From Sternotherus odoratus (Eukaryota > Chordata > Testudines > Kinosternidae): a stretch of DNA of 64,000 nucleotides. The stretch spans positions 30,751,390-30,815,389 of the forward strand of contig JAVMKO010000003.1 in the NCBI GenBank assembly GCA_032164245.1, read 5' to 3'. Of this stretch, positions 11,038-23,068 are shown in pieces. The notes below the pieces were generated by a model, which ran no database searches, was not told the DNA's origin, and saw only the letters and a list, made by a program, of their open reading frames with translations. Positions within the stretch are counted from its first letter, which is position 1, and every line of letters starts with the position of its first letter. The translations under genes were made by a program, and so were the position numbers.

Positions 11038-12225
11038 TCAGCCACGGATATACCACGCCGTGAGGTGGAGGGACTGGAGGTTGGGGTGCAACATCCTCCC
11101 GTGGTCTTGGGAGATCAATGTCGGTGACAGAGGAAGTGTTATCGGCGTCGTCACACAGAGAGACAACAGGGTCGTGTACCAGTGTTGCTGAGGCCAGGCT
11201 GGCGCTATTAGTATGACCGATGCTTTGTCCTGACAGGCCTTCACCAGTACCTTGTGTACGAGGGGGAACGGGGGAAATGCATAGAGCAGACCCCCCGCCC
11301 ATAGAGTGTGGAATGCGTCCCCCTCTGAACCTGGGCTGAGGTTGAGGAGGGAGCAAAACCTGTGGCACTTCCTGTTGGCCTTTGTGGCGAACAGGTCGAG
11401 GCAGGGAAACCCCCACCTTTGGAAAATTGAATGGGCTACATCGGGTCTGAGAGACCATTCGTGACCCCGAAATGAGCGGCTCAGGGAGTCCGCCAGTACA
11501 TTCTGAACTCCCGGAAGGTAGGCCGCAGTGAGGGAGATCCCTCTGGGAATACAGAACTCCCAAAGGGTGAGGGCTTCCTTGCACAGGAGAGAGGAGCGAG
11601 CACCACCCTGTTTGTTTATATAAAACATCGAGGCCGTGTTGTCTGTTAGGACTGACACGCTCTTGCCCCTCAAGAGTGACTGGAACGTCTGGCATGCCAG
11701 GCGAACTGCTCTGAGCTCTCGAACGTTTATGTGGAGAGACAACTCCTCCTGAGACCATAGGCCCTGAGTCGTGGCCTTCCCCAGGTGGGCTCCCCAACCC
11801 AGCGCCGAAGCATCTGTCACCAACGTGATGGATGGTTGGGGCTTGTGAAAGGGCACCCTGCTTCCCAGAGACGTGGGCTGGAGCCACCAGTAGAGGGACT
11901 GTCTTACCTTCAATGGTAGAGTCACTACGAGGTCGAGGGGGTCTCTGCGCTGGTTGTATACCTTCGCGAACCAGGCTTGCAGAGGACGAAGATAGAGTCT
12001 CGCAAATGGCACCACGTAAGTGCACGCTGCCATGTGTCCCATCAGGACCATACAGTTCCTTGCTGTTGTCATGGGAGACCGAAGGAGTGGTCGAATAATG
12101 TCCCCCATGGTTTTGGCCCGAGAGGGAGGTAGGAAGGCTCTCGCGCGGCGAGAGTCTAGAATTACCCCAATGAACTCGATTTTCTGGGTAGGGTATCTCA
12201 GGGTTATGTATATAATGTGGTACAC
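11038..12225 (-). pseudogene. DIRS reverse transcriptase end and RNase H, truncated
   Basis: The 395-codon frame begins in flanking sequence (first 10 or so residues). It enters DIRS at YPTQKIEFIGVILDS, the RT region after the catalytic core, so the RT palm with its YxDD motif is missing. RNase H is complete and looks catalytically intact: Asp138 (LVTDAS), Glu170 (NVRELRA), Asp195 (VLTDN) and Asp246 (LADSLSR). A tail region follows (PCLDLFATKANRKC) that is typical of DIRS polymerases. It ends in a stop at 11038, immediately before the recombinase domain. The enzyme would normally degrade the RNA strand during reverse transcription. It is non-functional as a polymerase because of the 5' truncation. 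Confidence 0.85.
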
Positions 12226-12374
12226 AAAAAATAGTTAGTAACTTAGGGGAAAACCTTTGTCACCCAGGCAGTGCCCAATAAAACAGGGCTTGTGTAGGTG
12301 ACCTGCATAAGTGCTCCTCCAGCAAACCAATCACCAGGCACTCACCCCAGACTTTACTGCAGAGTATGTGGTCT

Positions 12375-12809
12375 CAGGGCTGGCGACAGAAATTTGGGGG
12401 CCCCCTACTTTGATAGTTTGGGGGGGGGCAGTGCAGCCGGGGCCCCCCCAGCCCAGCTGACAGCGGATGGGGGCCCCCCCAGCCCAGCCGGGCCCCCCCC
12501 AGCCCAGCCGACAATGGATGGGCCCCCCCCCAGCCCAGCCGGCGCCCCCCCGGGCAGCGAGAGCTGCGTGAGCCGCCCTTTCTCCCCCCCCCCCCCACAG
12601 TGCTGCTGCCGCCGGCCGGGCTCTCTGCTCCTGCTGGGGCCAGGCTCGCTTGTCCGGGGGAGAGCCGCGCCGCCTCCCCGCCCCTTCCCCGCTCTCCAGC
12701 TCCGGCGAGAAGGGGGGACGACAACGGGTACAGCTGTGTACCGGGGCCCCCCTAAAGTCAGGGGGCCCGGTACATCTGTACCCATAGTACCCCCCTGTCG
12801 CCGGCCCTG
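12375..12809 (+). mobile_element. GC-rich hAT miniature, copy A
   Basis: 435 bp with terminal inverted repeats (CAGGGCTGGCGACA and TGTCGCCGGCCCTG) and a perfect 8-bp TSD, TGTGGTCT (12367-12374 and 12810-12817), as made by hAT transposases. The interior is a C-rich tandem array (gcccagccgacagcggatgg type) followed by a GC-rich unique part. The long open frames in this stretch on both strands follow from composition and are not genes. Copy B lies inverted at 38336-38846. Confidence 0.9.
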
Positions 12810-12817
12810 TGTGGTCT

Positions 12818-13500
12818 GCAGGTGGTTTAGTGCACAGACCTATTGGATGCACCTACTCCTCCCCTGAACTGTCATCTCCAAGACACACTAGTAGAGACAC
12901 ATTTCCCTCTGTAGCCCCCTAGCAGTTCCACTGGATCTCAGATCTTGCATGTCTTTGTAAGATTGGGGTGGATTTCGCCGTAGGGCAATTGAAGTTGCCA
13001 CAGTGTATAAAAACTTACATCCTTTTCTCTGGTGGTTTGAGTTTAGTGATCTGAAACACTCATTAGAAATATTAATTTTAATTTTATTCTTTGATTTGAT
13101 TACATTATATCTGGGTACATGTACATGAATTACGGGGAAACAATACAATGACTGACTTTAATTAGAAGAAACTCCATTAAATATACTCCATTAGAAAGAC
13201 CTTCAGGGAGAGGGAATTGTACATCAGAGGTCTATCAGTGAGCCACCAGGAATCCTGGAGCTAAATGTGCCTTTAGGTACAACCTGAACAAGGCTTGTTG
13301 TGTAAATGACACCACCACGGGAGTAGCCCTAGGATTCCTGGTGCCTCACAGGTAGCCCGCTGAGGCACAAATTCCTCCCAGCTTCCTCCTTGTTGGAGGT
13401 AGGAGGATTAGTAATTTGGTTCCAGCCTCTATCAGCAAATTAGGACATCCTCATATGTAAATTCTGAAAATATATTTTGGAAGGTGTTTATATTAAACAT
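12818..13500. other. Non-coding, nothing recognised
   Basis: No gene or clear element end. Open frames are short and lack domains. Confidence 0.35.
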
Positions 13501-14130
13501 GCTCACTATGAATGTGCTTTGCGAGGGGGATTGTGTATCTGGACCCAAGATCTGAGTAGGGCATAGAGGAGTGGGTGAGGGTCCTTACTCCCCCACAAAA
13601 GTGTATAGTCTAAGATGTTAAAGGGAGATGTTTCCCTCAACTCTCCCACTTCCCTGGTTCTTGTCATGCAGACAGCAAGCAGCAAAAGACCAGAAGTCCG
13701 AAGCACAGACAATGGAATGTGTCTTTGGGTTAGTTTCCAAGCAAGCTTATTTTGAAGCCCTTCACACCAGTCAGACGTATCTCTATACACCAATAGAGTT
13801 TGTCCCCGGTGTTCTGTTCCCATCTCTGACACCGCAGAGCATTTACCCCATGTCCCCCTTCCAGGACCTGACGCCACAGAGCATTTTCCTCCTGTCCCCC
13901 TTCCCAGCTCTGACACTGCAAAGCATTTACGTTATGTCCCCCTTTCCAGCTCTGACGCCACAGAGCCTTGCCTGTGTCCCTGTTCCCCATTCCATATTCC
14001 CTGTTCCCATTCCCCCGCATAGCAAACATGACTTCAATTTTCCTTCCCCCCACTCTCTGTTTGACCCCAGTTTATATAGCAATATTCTCAGCTATACTTT
14101 AACCAGTCATTTTACTGAAATTTAACCAAT
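13501..14130. mobile_element. LTR-like sequence with 42-bp tandem repeat
   Basis: The region contains four tandem units of about 42 bp at 13824-13990 (ctctgacaccgcagagcat then gtccccctt), a TATA-like run (tttatatagcaa, about 14071) and a style like turtle endogenous retrovirus LTRs. Boundaries and TSD could not be fixed, so the class is inferred. The two antiparallel open frames are repeat artefacts. Confidence 0.4.
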
Positions 14131-14750
14131 CCTAACATATTGTAAGATAATTCTCCTACCAATTATATCCCACTACCCTAATTAACCTACACCTAGCAAA
14201 ATTAATTATACTGCTGACAGAGTCAATTAGAGAACCAGACAGATTGACAATAGAAAAGCAGGGGCCATACGGAACATGCAGAAATGCGGGTTTCACAACC
14301 ACAACCATTGATAAGTGATTTCTTGCAAGACAGGATGTTATCTTAAGATCTGTTTCTTTACTTGGTGGTGATGGGCATGATCAGGACAGGAAGGTCTTCC
14401 TTACAACCCAATACCACCTTATTTCAATGTGACTGGTTTGGAACATGAGGATGTGACCATGCACTTCCTAGCTTTGGCTAAGCAGCTGAGGCTGTCGTAA
14501 GGTCTTAGCCTAAGAACCGGGCCTCAGACTATGTTAGTGAGAGAAGGCCCATACACAGGCAGTCTTGTGATTTTGATTCTCTGTTTTATACCTCAACTAG
14601 CTAAGTGATAAAAATACACCTAAGTTCTTAAAGTATAGGCCTTTATAGGAAGGCCCACATACCTATATTCTAACATAAAGGATTGTTTCCATGGGGAAAT
14701 TTACTTCCATAACTATAATTTTATATAGCTGTGTAATTATACAGCTATAG

Positions 14751-14933
14751 GTTTAAGATTAGCAGCCGTGTTAGTCTGTATTCGTAAAGAAAATGAGGAA
14801 TACTTGTGGCACCGTAGAGACTAACCAGTTTATTTCAGCATAAGCTTTTCGATGAAGTGGGCCATAGCCCACGAAAGCTTATGCTGAAATAAACTAGTTA
14901 GTCTCTAAGGTGCTACAAATATTCCTTGTTTTC
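14751..14933. mobile_element. Penelope-like fragment, inverted dimer
   Basis: Arms gtttatttcagcataagctt and the complement meet around 14850. The left end carries the PLE terminus agcagccgtgttagtctg. It is flanked by a perfect 13-bp TSD, tatacagctatag (14738-14750 and 14934-14946). The hammerhead-like core at 14849-14855 reads TCGATGA and so has lost the invariant CU. Stem II (GTGGGCCATAGCCCAC) and GAAA are intact. Confidence 0.88.
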
Positions 14934-15122
14934 TATACAGCTATAGTTATACTGGTATACTGAATCAGTGTTGGGGCCTGGCGAGCCAGTTTGTTTGAAG
15001 AGGACTAAATAAATGCAACCTCTGAGGGGGGCGGGGGGGGGGGGGATTTCTAGAATTACCTGTGGACTGTGCGTTTTTAAAGGGCCAAGAAGAGTGGGAA
15101 TACAGAGACAGGGTGCCATAGA

Positions 15123-15712
15123 CAAGGCCCTACCACATTCATGACTATAAAAAATGCATTATGGACCATGAAATCTGGTGTCCCCCGTCCCCCCCCCCCT
15201 CCCCCCCGCCATGAAATCTGGTCTTGTGTGTGCTTTTACCCTATACTATACAGATTTCACGGGAGAGACAAGCGTTTCTCAGATTGGGAGTCCTGACCCA
15301 AAAGGACATTGCAGGGGGATCAAAAGTTTATTTTAGGCAGGTCACGGTATTGTCACCCTTACTTCTGTGCTGCCTTCAGAGCTGGGCAGCTGGAGAGCAG
15401 CGGCTGTTGGCCAGGCACCCTGCTCTAAAGGAGCGCCCTACCAGCAGCGCAGAAGTAAGGGTGGCAATACCATACCATGCCATCCTTACTTCAGCACTGC
15501 GGCTAACTGTGCAGAAGTCAGAGTAGCAATACTGGAAGCCCCCTTTACAATAACCTTTGACTCCCCCACAACTCCTTTTTGGTTCAGGACTCCAACAATT
15601 ATGACACCACGACATTTCAGATTTAAATAACTGAAATCATGAAATTTACAATTTTGAAAAACCTATGACCATGAAATTGACCAAAATGGACCATGAATTT
15701 GGTAGGGCCCTA
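15123..15712. mobile_element. hAT-type non-autonomous transposon
   Basis: Terminal inverted repeats read caaggccctaccacattcat at the left and atgaatttggtagggcccta at the right. An 8-bp TSD with one mismatch flanks it (gccataga 15115-15122, gccaaaga 15713-15720). It includes a polyC tract (about 15183-15210). There is no transposase. Confidence 0.75.
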
Positions 15713-16599
15713 GCCAAAGAATGACCGTTGGTCATGAGGGGTGCTTACCAGTGTTACAAATAATCTATAAACATATTATTGGCATCTATAAATTCTTAAA
15801 ACATCTATTAATATTGTATTAATATTTTATAAAATATTTATGGAACTTTATCATACAAAGTATATATCATGTTATATGTTTTGACAAGATTTTGTGCTGC
15901 CTCCCAACAAAAGAGAAGCACTGTTTCTTACTTTTTCAAATAAAATTAGTTACAACTTCTAAAAATACCCAAGACTGCAGTCACTCACAGCCTGCAAATA
16001 ATGTCCATCTAATAATACAAATGCAAGACAATGGTGAGCATTTATGAAACTGCTTTCTTGATGACATTTTTCACTTTACATCTGACCAGCAATGCCACTT
16101 TGTTGAAATGTATAATGCAGTGCAAGGGAACATGTCAAGGTATCTTTTCCTTTATTTCCCAACTAAAAAGCTGAAGTTACAGCAGTGTAATTAAAATTAA
16201 AAACCTAAGCAGAAAAAAACCTCCTTCTTTTTGTTGCTTTTCAACTAGTCAATTTTTGCTTGGCGAAAATTATATTATAAAATATGATCCTGTAATAAAA
16301 TAAAAGTTTATTTATTTTGCAAATTACACCAGCTACTTTAAGATACTGTACATAATTCTAAATCAGTTAATACTTAGCGTGGCCAATTTGAAACAGTCAT
16401 TAGTATGTTACCAAATATCTGCAATACAACATTTTAAACTATATAAGGGAGGCTTGCAAATTAAGTTCTGAATCTCATATGCTCTGAATGAAAACTGCTT
16501 TAGAGATGAGTACTTTTCTGATGGAACTTCAATTGCTGAAGAGATGTCAGTTTATCATAACTTAACACAATTGCTATATAAACTCATAATCATATATTT

Positions 16600-17140
16600 A
16601 TGACCTATGAAGGAAGATTGAAAAAAAATGTTTTATTTAGTCTGGAAAAGGGAAGACTGAGAGGGGACATGACAGTTTTCAAGTACATAAAAGTTAGTTA
16701 CAAGGAGAAGAGAGAAAAATTATTCTTCTTAACCTCTGAGGATAGGACAAGAAGCAATGGACTTAAATTGCAACAAGGGAGGTTTAGGTTGGACATTAGG
16801 AAAAACTTCCTGTCAGGGTGGTGAAGCACTGGAATAAATTGCCTAGGGAAGTTGTGAAATCTCCATCACTGGAGATTTTTAAGAGGAGGTTAGACAAACA
16901 CCTGTCAGGGATGGTCTAAATCAGAGGTTCCAAACTGTGGATCGGGGATAGTTTCCTCTAACTTGCATACCTGGGTGGCTGTACATGAGAGAACGAAAGG
17001 CCACCCACTTAATTAATGGAGCTGCACAAGCTTGGCTCTGCTAATTAGGTGCCTGGACCCTGAAGATGATGCACTTGTAAGGTGAGGTAATGGCCTCTCG
17101 AGGTCTCTTCCAGTCCTATGAGTCTATGATTCTATGATTA
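16600..17140 (+). mobile_element. CR1 LINE 3' end, interrupted
   Basis: The sequence encodes the CR1 RT C-terminal tail (MTYEGRLKKNVLFSLEKGRL then RTRSNGLKLQQGRFRLDIRK) and ends in cttccagtcctatgagtctatgattctatgatt, the CR1 3' terminus with its short (ATTCTATG) repeat. Between about 16918 and 17070 unrelated sequence (agaggttccaaactgtgg...) interrupts the 3' UTR; it may be a hAT miniature. The copy is severely 5'-truncated and not coding-competent. Confidence 0.85.
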
Positions 17141-17630
17141 ACATATAAAACAAACTTAAATGATATTAAGGTTGTGAGAAATGCTTCTGGGCTGCCACAG
17201 AAGAGACCTGGTTCCATCTCATTCTCCACTATCCAGGTCAATTTAGACTGGAACCATGGCAAAAGCAGCAAGTTCAGATCATAGGGAGTACCTCATATTA
17301 TTCTCAAGCAATCCATTCCTGTCAAGCCAGGAATGGTAGAAGAAACTACATCCAACCCTCATTGTGTGGAAGGACAGGATGTTCTAAAACTGGGCCTTGG
17401 AGGGTGAGAAGAAAGATAAATATTATTTAGTGGGGAGTGAGGGGCGAAATCTAATATGTTGCCCAGGAAAAAAGAAACACCTAGAAAAAGCACTTTTTTT
17501 GGCTCCAAATTTCTGTATGTCCTTTTCATTCTTAAAGACATTTATCAACCATCCTGATTTTGTTTCTGTTCTAGTATTTCTTGTTGTGTCTTGGAGTCAT
17601 TTGTAAAGTTGGTATAATACTTATATGTTA

Positions 17631-18065
17631 TGGTCTGCAGGTTTCAAATCCAGGCTGGTAAGGTTCATGAGACCAGCTACACTCCAATCTTCCACCTGGA
17701 AGCCTCCTGGGCGTAGCTTATTTGAAACCCAGAAAGCACAGCCCTAGTGTGAAGCTCGGGCCAAGGTCCAATTGGCAGACTGATTGGCTTGCTGGCCTAG
17801 TTAAGCTAGCAGCAGGCCCAGGAAGCTCTCTGAAAAACTGAGCTTCCCTCTGCTCTGGACTGTGTGACTTGTACTTGCTGATTCCCTGGCTTGATCCCCT
17901 AGCATTCCAACGTGTCTTGATTCCTGGCATCTGACTTGTGTTTCCTGACCTCTAATTTGTTTCCTGCTTCTGGCCTACACTGGTTCCTGCATTATTTTCT
18001 GATCTCCAGTTTGTCACCTTCTTCCAACCTGCCAGTATGCTGACCCAGCTGACTCCTGTCTTGTG
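17631..18065 (+). mobile_element. Possible endogenous-retrovirus LTR fragment
   Basis: The stretch has a CCAAT-like element (gtccaattggcagactgattgg) and a run of ttcctgg/gacttg motifs typical of turtle LTRs. No clean TG..CA boundaries or TSD were found. Confidence 0.3.
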
Positions 18066-18376
18066 ACAGCGAGCTCTAGTCTCTGACTGCCCATGATCCA
18101 GCTGTGCTATAAATGAATGGGTTAAATTCATCCCTGGATTGAATTGGGCCCAAAGTTTGAAGGCTTTTGAGATCCTTGGTTGAAAGGTTTTGCAGAAGTG
18201 CAAAGTATTAGTAAGTATTATTATACAATTAATCGAAGTTATAATCATATTTATACTGTCAGTCTGTTACTATGAAAAGAATTGTGATCCACTTTAATCA
18301 AATTCTGTAGACTACAGGCAAGAGGCATTTTGACTGAATGAAGAAGGTAAGATTTAGCCATAAGATTTAATGTAAG

Positions 18377-19501
18377 TGTAAGCGGGGGAATAGTCCCGCT
18401 GTTGTGGGGAACTCTCCTGGCTTCTATACTACCCCGGTGAAATGGGCTAGCGGAAGGATCTGAGTCCTCGCTCCCACTTCCTTTACCCAGAGGCCTCCTG
18501 ACCTTGAGGACTCCCCTTCCACTCTCCTGTCTGGTGGAGTCCTCGTAACCCCAACAAGGCTGGGCCCAGGATTTCTGGGGGGCTTAACCCCAAACCGTGC
18601 TGGGGTTACCCAGGTCAGAGGCTAGGGTGTCCCCACCCCGGGGTACTCCCTCTGCACTGGACACTTCACTGACCCACATAAAACTTACAGCAAATGAAAA
18701 TTATTTAATTAACAATTTATCTTAAAAATGAACAAAGAAGAAATAGAACAGTTAGGGAAATCCTGCCCCGTGGCAGGGAGCATTACACATAATGTCTCTG
18801 TAGTGTCAGGACAGTTTTCAGTCTGTTCCTTGTAGGGCCCAGGCCTCCTCCTTAGCTGTGCTGCAGGATTGCTGTGACTTGGACGCTTCCTCTGGTGGGG
18901 TCCACACGCTCCCAGCCTCTGGACGGCTCCAGCCCAGTTCCACCCTCTGTGTCAGCTCCACACTGCCTCAGCACGACGACTGCTGCTGCTCTGCCTCCAG
19001 AACAGCCCCTCTGGCTGTTCCAGCTCTGCACCCAGCACACGGCTTCTCTGCAGGCAGCCCCTATGTCTCTGCCCCCAGCACTGACCTCTCTGCCTCTGGT
19101 TTCTGCAGCTGCTCCCAGGGCAGGTCTGTCCCTCTGGGCTAAGCTCTGGCTTTGGGGCTGCAGCTCTGCTCCCAGCACAGGGTCTGTCTCTCTGGGCTGC
19201 TTCCCTGGCCCCTCCGGATCTGGCCCAGCTCTAGTCTCCAGCTCAGCTCTGGCTCCTCTCCCTCTGGCCCAGGCAATTCCAGCTCACACACGGAGGACGG
19301 GACCCATCCTGCCCTCCTGACTCCTTGATTGCCCCCCCCCCCCGGCCTTGTCAGTCAGGAGTGCTGGCCTCTCCCCATTGCCCCTGGGGACCGCCAGTCT
19401 CAGGGTCCTGATTGAGCATTGACCCTCCCCCTTTAGGTCCTGGGAGCTAATAATGAAAACACCCCACTGAGTGTTAGTAAGGGGCTAACAGTCCCCTTAC
19501 A
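18377..19501. mobile_element. Solo LTR-like element, 4-bp TSD
   Basis: 1125 bp beginning TGTAAGCGGGG and ending CCCCTTACA, flanked by TAAG (18373-18376 and 19502-19505). The terminal inverted TG..CA and short TSD fit an LTR. The GC-rich interior holds frames of up to 148 codons on both strands that show no domain. Orientation is unclear. Confidence 0.65.
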
Positions 19502-19812
19502 TAAGGTTCATATACTAAAAAAGGAGAAGAGTGACTAGGAAAGAAGGCCAATATTTTCCAGTCTACGTACTTAAATGTAAGTCTCTAAATCTATATTTAT
19601 GTTCATTCCATTTAGCTATCTTTCAATCACTCCGGCTGCTATTGTCTTAAGTGGGAGCTGGGGATACTCAGGATCTCTGAAAATTAGGCCTCTTGTATTT
19701 ATTAACCCAGCTATTTCTCAGAAAGATGCATTATAACTGACATGTCTACTGTGGGTGAGAGACATCTTAGAATCATACAGCATTGGAAGGAGCCTTATAT
19801 GATCATCTAGTC

Positions 19813-19999
19813 CAGGCCTGCACAACTTGGAAAGCAGCGAGGGACATATTACTGCAAAAAAGGCAGCTGTGGGCCGAAAAGCCCCACTCCCATCCATTTC
19901 CCCCCACCCCACCGCTTGGCTTGCCCCACCCCCTGCAGGCCGCACAGTGAGCCCATACAGGCCGCATGCGGCCCCTGGGCCACATGTTGTGCAGGCCTG
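19813..19999. mobile_element. hAT miniature inside CR1
   Basis: 187 bp with TIRs CAGGCCTGCACAACTTGG and ACATGTTGTGCAGGCCTG and a perfect 8-bp TSD, ATCTAGTC (19805-19812, 20000-20007). The interior is GC-rich and non-coding. Confidence 0.92.
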
Positions 20000-20122
20000 A
20001 TCTAGTCCTTCCTCCAATGCCAATGGAGGATGAACTATAGCTAGACCATTCCTGACAGGTGTTTGTCTAACTTGTTCTTAAAAATCACAAATGACAAGGA
20101 ATCCACAACCTCCCATGATAAG

Positions 20123-20840
20123 TGTTATGTAAAGCCTCCGCTCAAATACAATTGTAAAATCTGTAACTTGTATCATTAAGTTCTGCAACCTTTTTTGCAG
20201 ACTTTGTAACTTCAGTTACTATTAGCATAGCCTTTTAAGTTTTGTAACCTTTGCAAGCTCTCTAACCTAGTCAAGTTACCATTTGTGTGAACTGCCAAGT
20301 TTTGTAATACCCCATCACATCAGAGAGAGTGTGAACGAGAAAGTGTATGTGGGACTGGGTGGAGAGGAACTGCAAGGAAGAAGAGCCAGGAGCCAGGTGT
20401 GTCTGATATAATTTCCCTTGAGAAGGCAATCACGAAGGGCTGTAAAGAAAAGAGGTATGAAAGGAACAGGGATTGGGGATGCTGCTTGGTGATGGACACA
20501 GAAGGAAAAACTCAGTGTACGTGACAGGAGCTGCCCAGTTCTAAAAAGAAATAGCCACACACACAAGAGGCTGCTGCTCCTTGACCTGCTCATCAGCATG
20601 GATCCATAACCGCAGGCGGACGCACCAGATCTATCATGCTTCAGCTTCTCTGCTCCACATGCTGTCGCTGGTAACTCTCCGCCTGTGTAAGTGTGTGGGT
20701 GCACGGAGATATGAATGCAGTGAATGTGTATGTGTGTATGAATAAGCTCCTTCCCTTTTCTGTCTGACCTAACAGCGGCATTGTAATAAAACGAATACAA
20801 GTGTGACCCTGTGTTGGTTTTTAGGGGAACAGAGGTAATA
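20123..20840 (+). mobile_element. Solo LTR inside CR1
   Basis: 718 bp starting TGTTATG and ending GTAATA (expected TAACA, one change). It is flanked by the 5-bp TSD ATAAG (20118-20122, 20841-20845). A polyadenylation signal lies in gtaataaaacg (about 20783-20793). CR1 sequence resumes directly after the TSD. Confidence 0.75.
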
Positions 20841-21349
20841 ATAAGCACTGGAACAGGTTAATTATCCTCATAGTTAGGTTTGACATTGTGGAAACTTTTT
20901 AAGCCTCTTGTTGTAGTAAAAGGCTTAATTTACTTCTCCTACCCGTGGTGGATATGGCGAATAATAGATCACAGTACTCTTTACAACAACCCTTAACATA
21001 TTTGAAGACTGTTATCAGGTTCCTTCTCTCATGTCTCTTCTCTAGACTGAACATGCCTAGTTCTTTCAACCTTTCCTCATAGGTCATGTTTTCTAAATAA
21101 GTTTTCTAATATAATTTTTTGTTCTCTCTGGACTCTCTCTGGTTTGTCTACAACTTTCTTAATGCAGGGTACCCAAAACTAGACACAGTACTCTCCAGCT
21201 GAGGACTCACCAGTTCTGAGTGGAATAATTGTTTGAGGTGGCTTACATATGAGACTCTAGTTAATACATCTCACAATAACACATGCCTTTTTCACAACAC
21301 GTCACATTGTTGACTCGTTCAGTTTGATCCACTATACCCTCTGCCTCAT

Positions 21350-21665
21350 TACAAGTCTCTGCTGGCAACAGACCATAATGCTGCCATATGCTGCCATCCA
21401 CAAGTGGTTTGCTAGTGTGGCTATACCTGTATACCTGTACTGACAAACCTTCCCAGTGTAGATGCAACTTCTGTGGGAAAAAATGTGATTTTCCCCACCC
21501 AGTATGGTTTATACTAGTTCTACAAATTAAATAAATGACTCTGGTGAAAATGCTTTTTTTGCCACTATAACTGCATCAACACTAGGGCTTTTGCCATTAT
21601 TAAAAATCACACCACTAACCAACATTATTATTCCGGCAAAAGTTTCTAATGTAGAGATGACCTTA
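21350..21665. mobile_element. Probable TIR miniature relic
   Basis: The stretch cagtgtagatgcaacttctg...gcatcaacactagggctttt...ctaatgtagagatgacctt has the tgtaga/tctaca-rich layout of the TIR families at 24146 and 37560. Ends are diverged. Confidence 0.35.
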
Positions 21666-23054
21666 AATTCTATAACACCACGTAGACATCAGCCATTTTA
21701 ATCATATATTAACATTTCATTTATTAAACAGAATAAATTCCTATATGAATACTCAGTCATTAGTTCAGCCTGTAACTTCTGATTGTTAATTTTTATACAT
21801 GAAAGAAGGATGCTTCTTTTGATTATTCATTTCTTGGCTCCTTCAAGCTCTCTAACAGAGATGAAACTTATTAAATGAGCCTACACTTGGGAACACAAAA
21901 AATATCCATCTTCATTGCCAGTGTATTAGCATAAACCTGGTAGAAAATTCTAACTAAATTCAGGAGGTGTGCAACTATTTCACATGGGAAGGGTACAAAA
22001 TATGAAAACTTCATCCAGCAATAAAAGAAGATATACTAGAAGAATATAGAAAATAGACAAAAGTAAAGTATGTCATTTATGGGAAAGATAAAAATCAGCT
22101 ACATAAGAAGATTTACAAAGAAGGGAACACTGTTTTTAATCCCTACTATAAAACTATATATTGCTCACTGCAGAGAACAGGCTGAAAGCTCAAGCTACTT
22201 AGAAAACTGAAAAATATTTAGTATTTTTGCCATTTTTTAAAATCAAAATTAATATTATAAAAATATTCCAACCAACTGTAGTGAAAACAACCCCAAAGCT
22301 TGTCACCCCCATACCAATAATTTTTGTTTTGGGAAGACATGCAGGAGTTTCTCTCCTATGACAGTCTCAAAAAATATCTGTTGCATATTTGACAAAGCAG
22401 ATATAGCTTTCCTTCTTCCAGATAGGTAATGTATAATGCAAACGGCTGTCAGTTCCTCGGTTTCTTCTCCTTCAAGAGAGATTGTATGATGTGATATGGG
22501 CTCTGTTTCATTTTCAGTCAGTACAGGTCTGTTACAGGGCCTCCCTGCCTCCTCTACATACTCAATAATTTACAGCCACCATAGCAAAGTTCTTATTTGT
22601 GTCACTGTATGTCTGTATTTCTGTAACTACAGTTGAGTGAAAGTTAATGACCATCCTCCTGATTATGCTACTCTCTTGATTTTTGCAAGAGATCAGCAAT
22701 AGATATGTTACAAGAAGATTATGTGGATTGTGTCAATTCTTCTGATTTGTGGGTACTGGCAGGAACTGACCAGTCTGGAGGATGAGGGAAAATAAGAGGA
22801 GACACCTCCTTACTGTCCACAGTTGAGCTATCATCATTTCTTGGGAGCTCCCATTCAAATTGCTTAGGTCAATGATATATGTATCTTCCTTACTATTTTT
22901 AATCCCAGCAGATCTCATGAACAGATGGGGTGGACTGAGAATGTGAGCATAACCTTTGAAGGAAAACACCAATGGCTTTTTATTATTATTATTTAAAATT
23001 TACCTTGGTTTGTATATCAAACACAGTGGGGTTTGCCTTTCTTTTTTAAAGTAA
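21666..23054. other. AT-rich non-coding, nothing recognised
   Basis: No gene, no clear repeat boundary. Open frames are below 80 codons and lack motifs. Confidence 0.4.
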
Positions 23055-23068
23055 CATTGTAATTAATG

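Larger units (their letters stand above)
9626..12200 (-). mobile_element. DIRS retrotransposon, 5'-truncated
   Basis: On the minus strand the order is RT end, RNase H, tyrosine recombinase, internal complementary region, terminal repeat. This is the diagnostic DIRS layout. The gag and most of the RT are missing because the copy ends near 12200. DIRS elements integrate by recombinase and leave no TSD, and none is seen. The recombinase frame is unbroken, which suggests a fairly young copy. Confidence 0.88.
19769..21345 (-). mobile_element. CR1 LINE, split by two younger insertions
   Basis: Minus-strand CR1 starts at its 3' end (agaatcatacagcattggaagg) and runs through tgtttgtctaacttgttctt, the RT tail (MTYEERLKELGMFSLEKRHE, 20899-21087) and ctgcatt..acccaaaactagac. 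It is broken by a hAT miniature (19813-19999) and a solo LTR (20123-20840). It is degraded, with no intact ORF2. Confidence 0.85.

Noticed and set aside
11038..12025. First 330 codons of the 680-codon recombinase frame as a separate protein
   Set aside because: It overlaps the clear RNase H frame and shows no domain; listed as an open question, not a gene.
12298..12867. Long Pro/Gly-rich frames on both strands
   Set aside because: These are compositional frames in the GC-rich hAT miniature with TIRs and TSD; no domain.
18852..19320. Frames of 94-148 codons on both strands
   Set aside because: They lie in the GC-rich LTR-like element and have no recognised domain or splice context.
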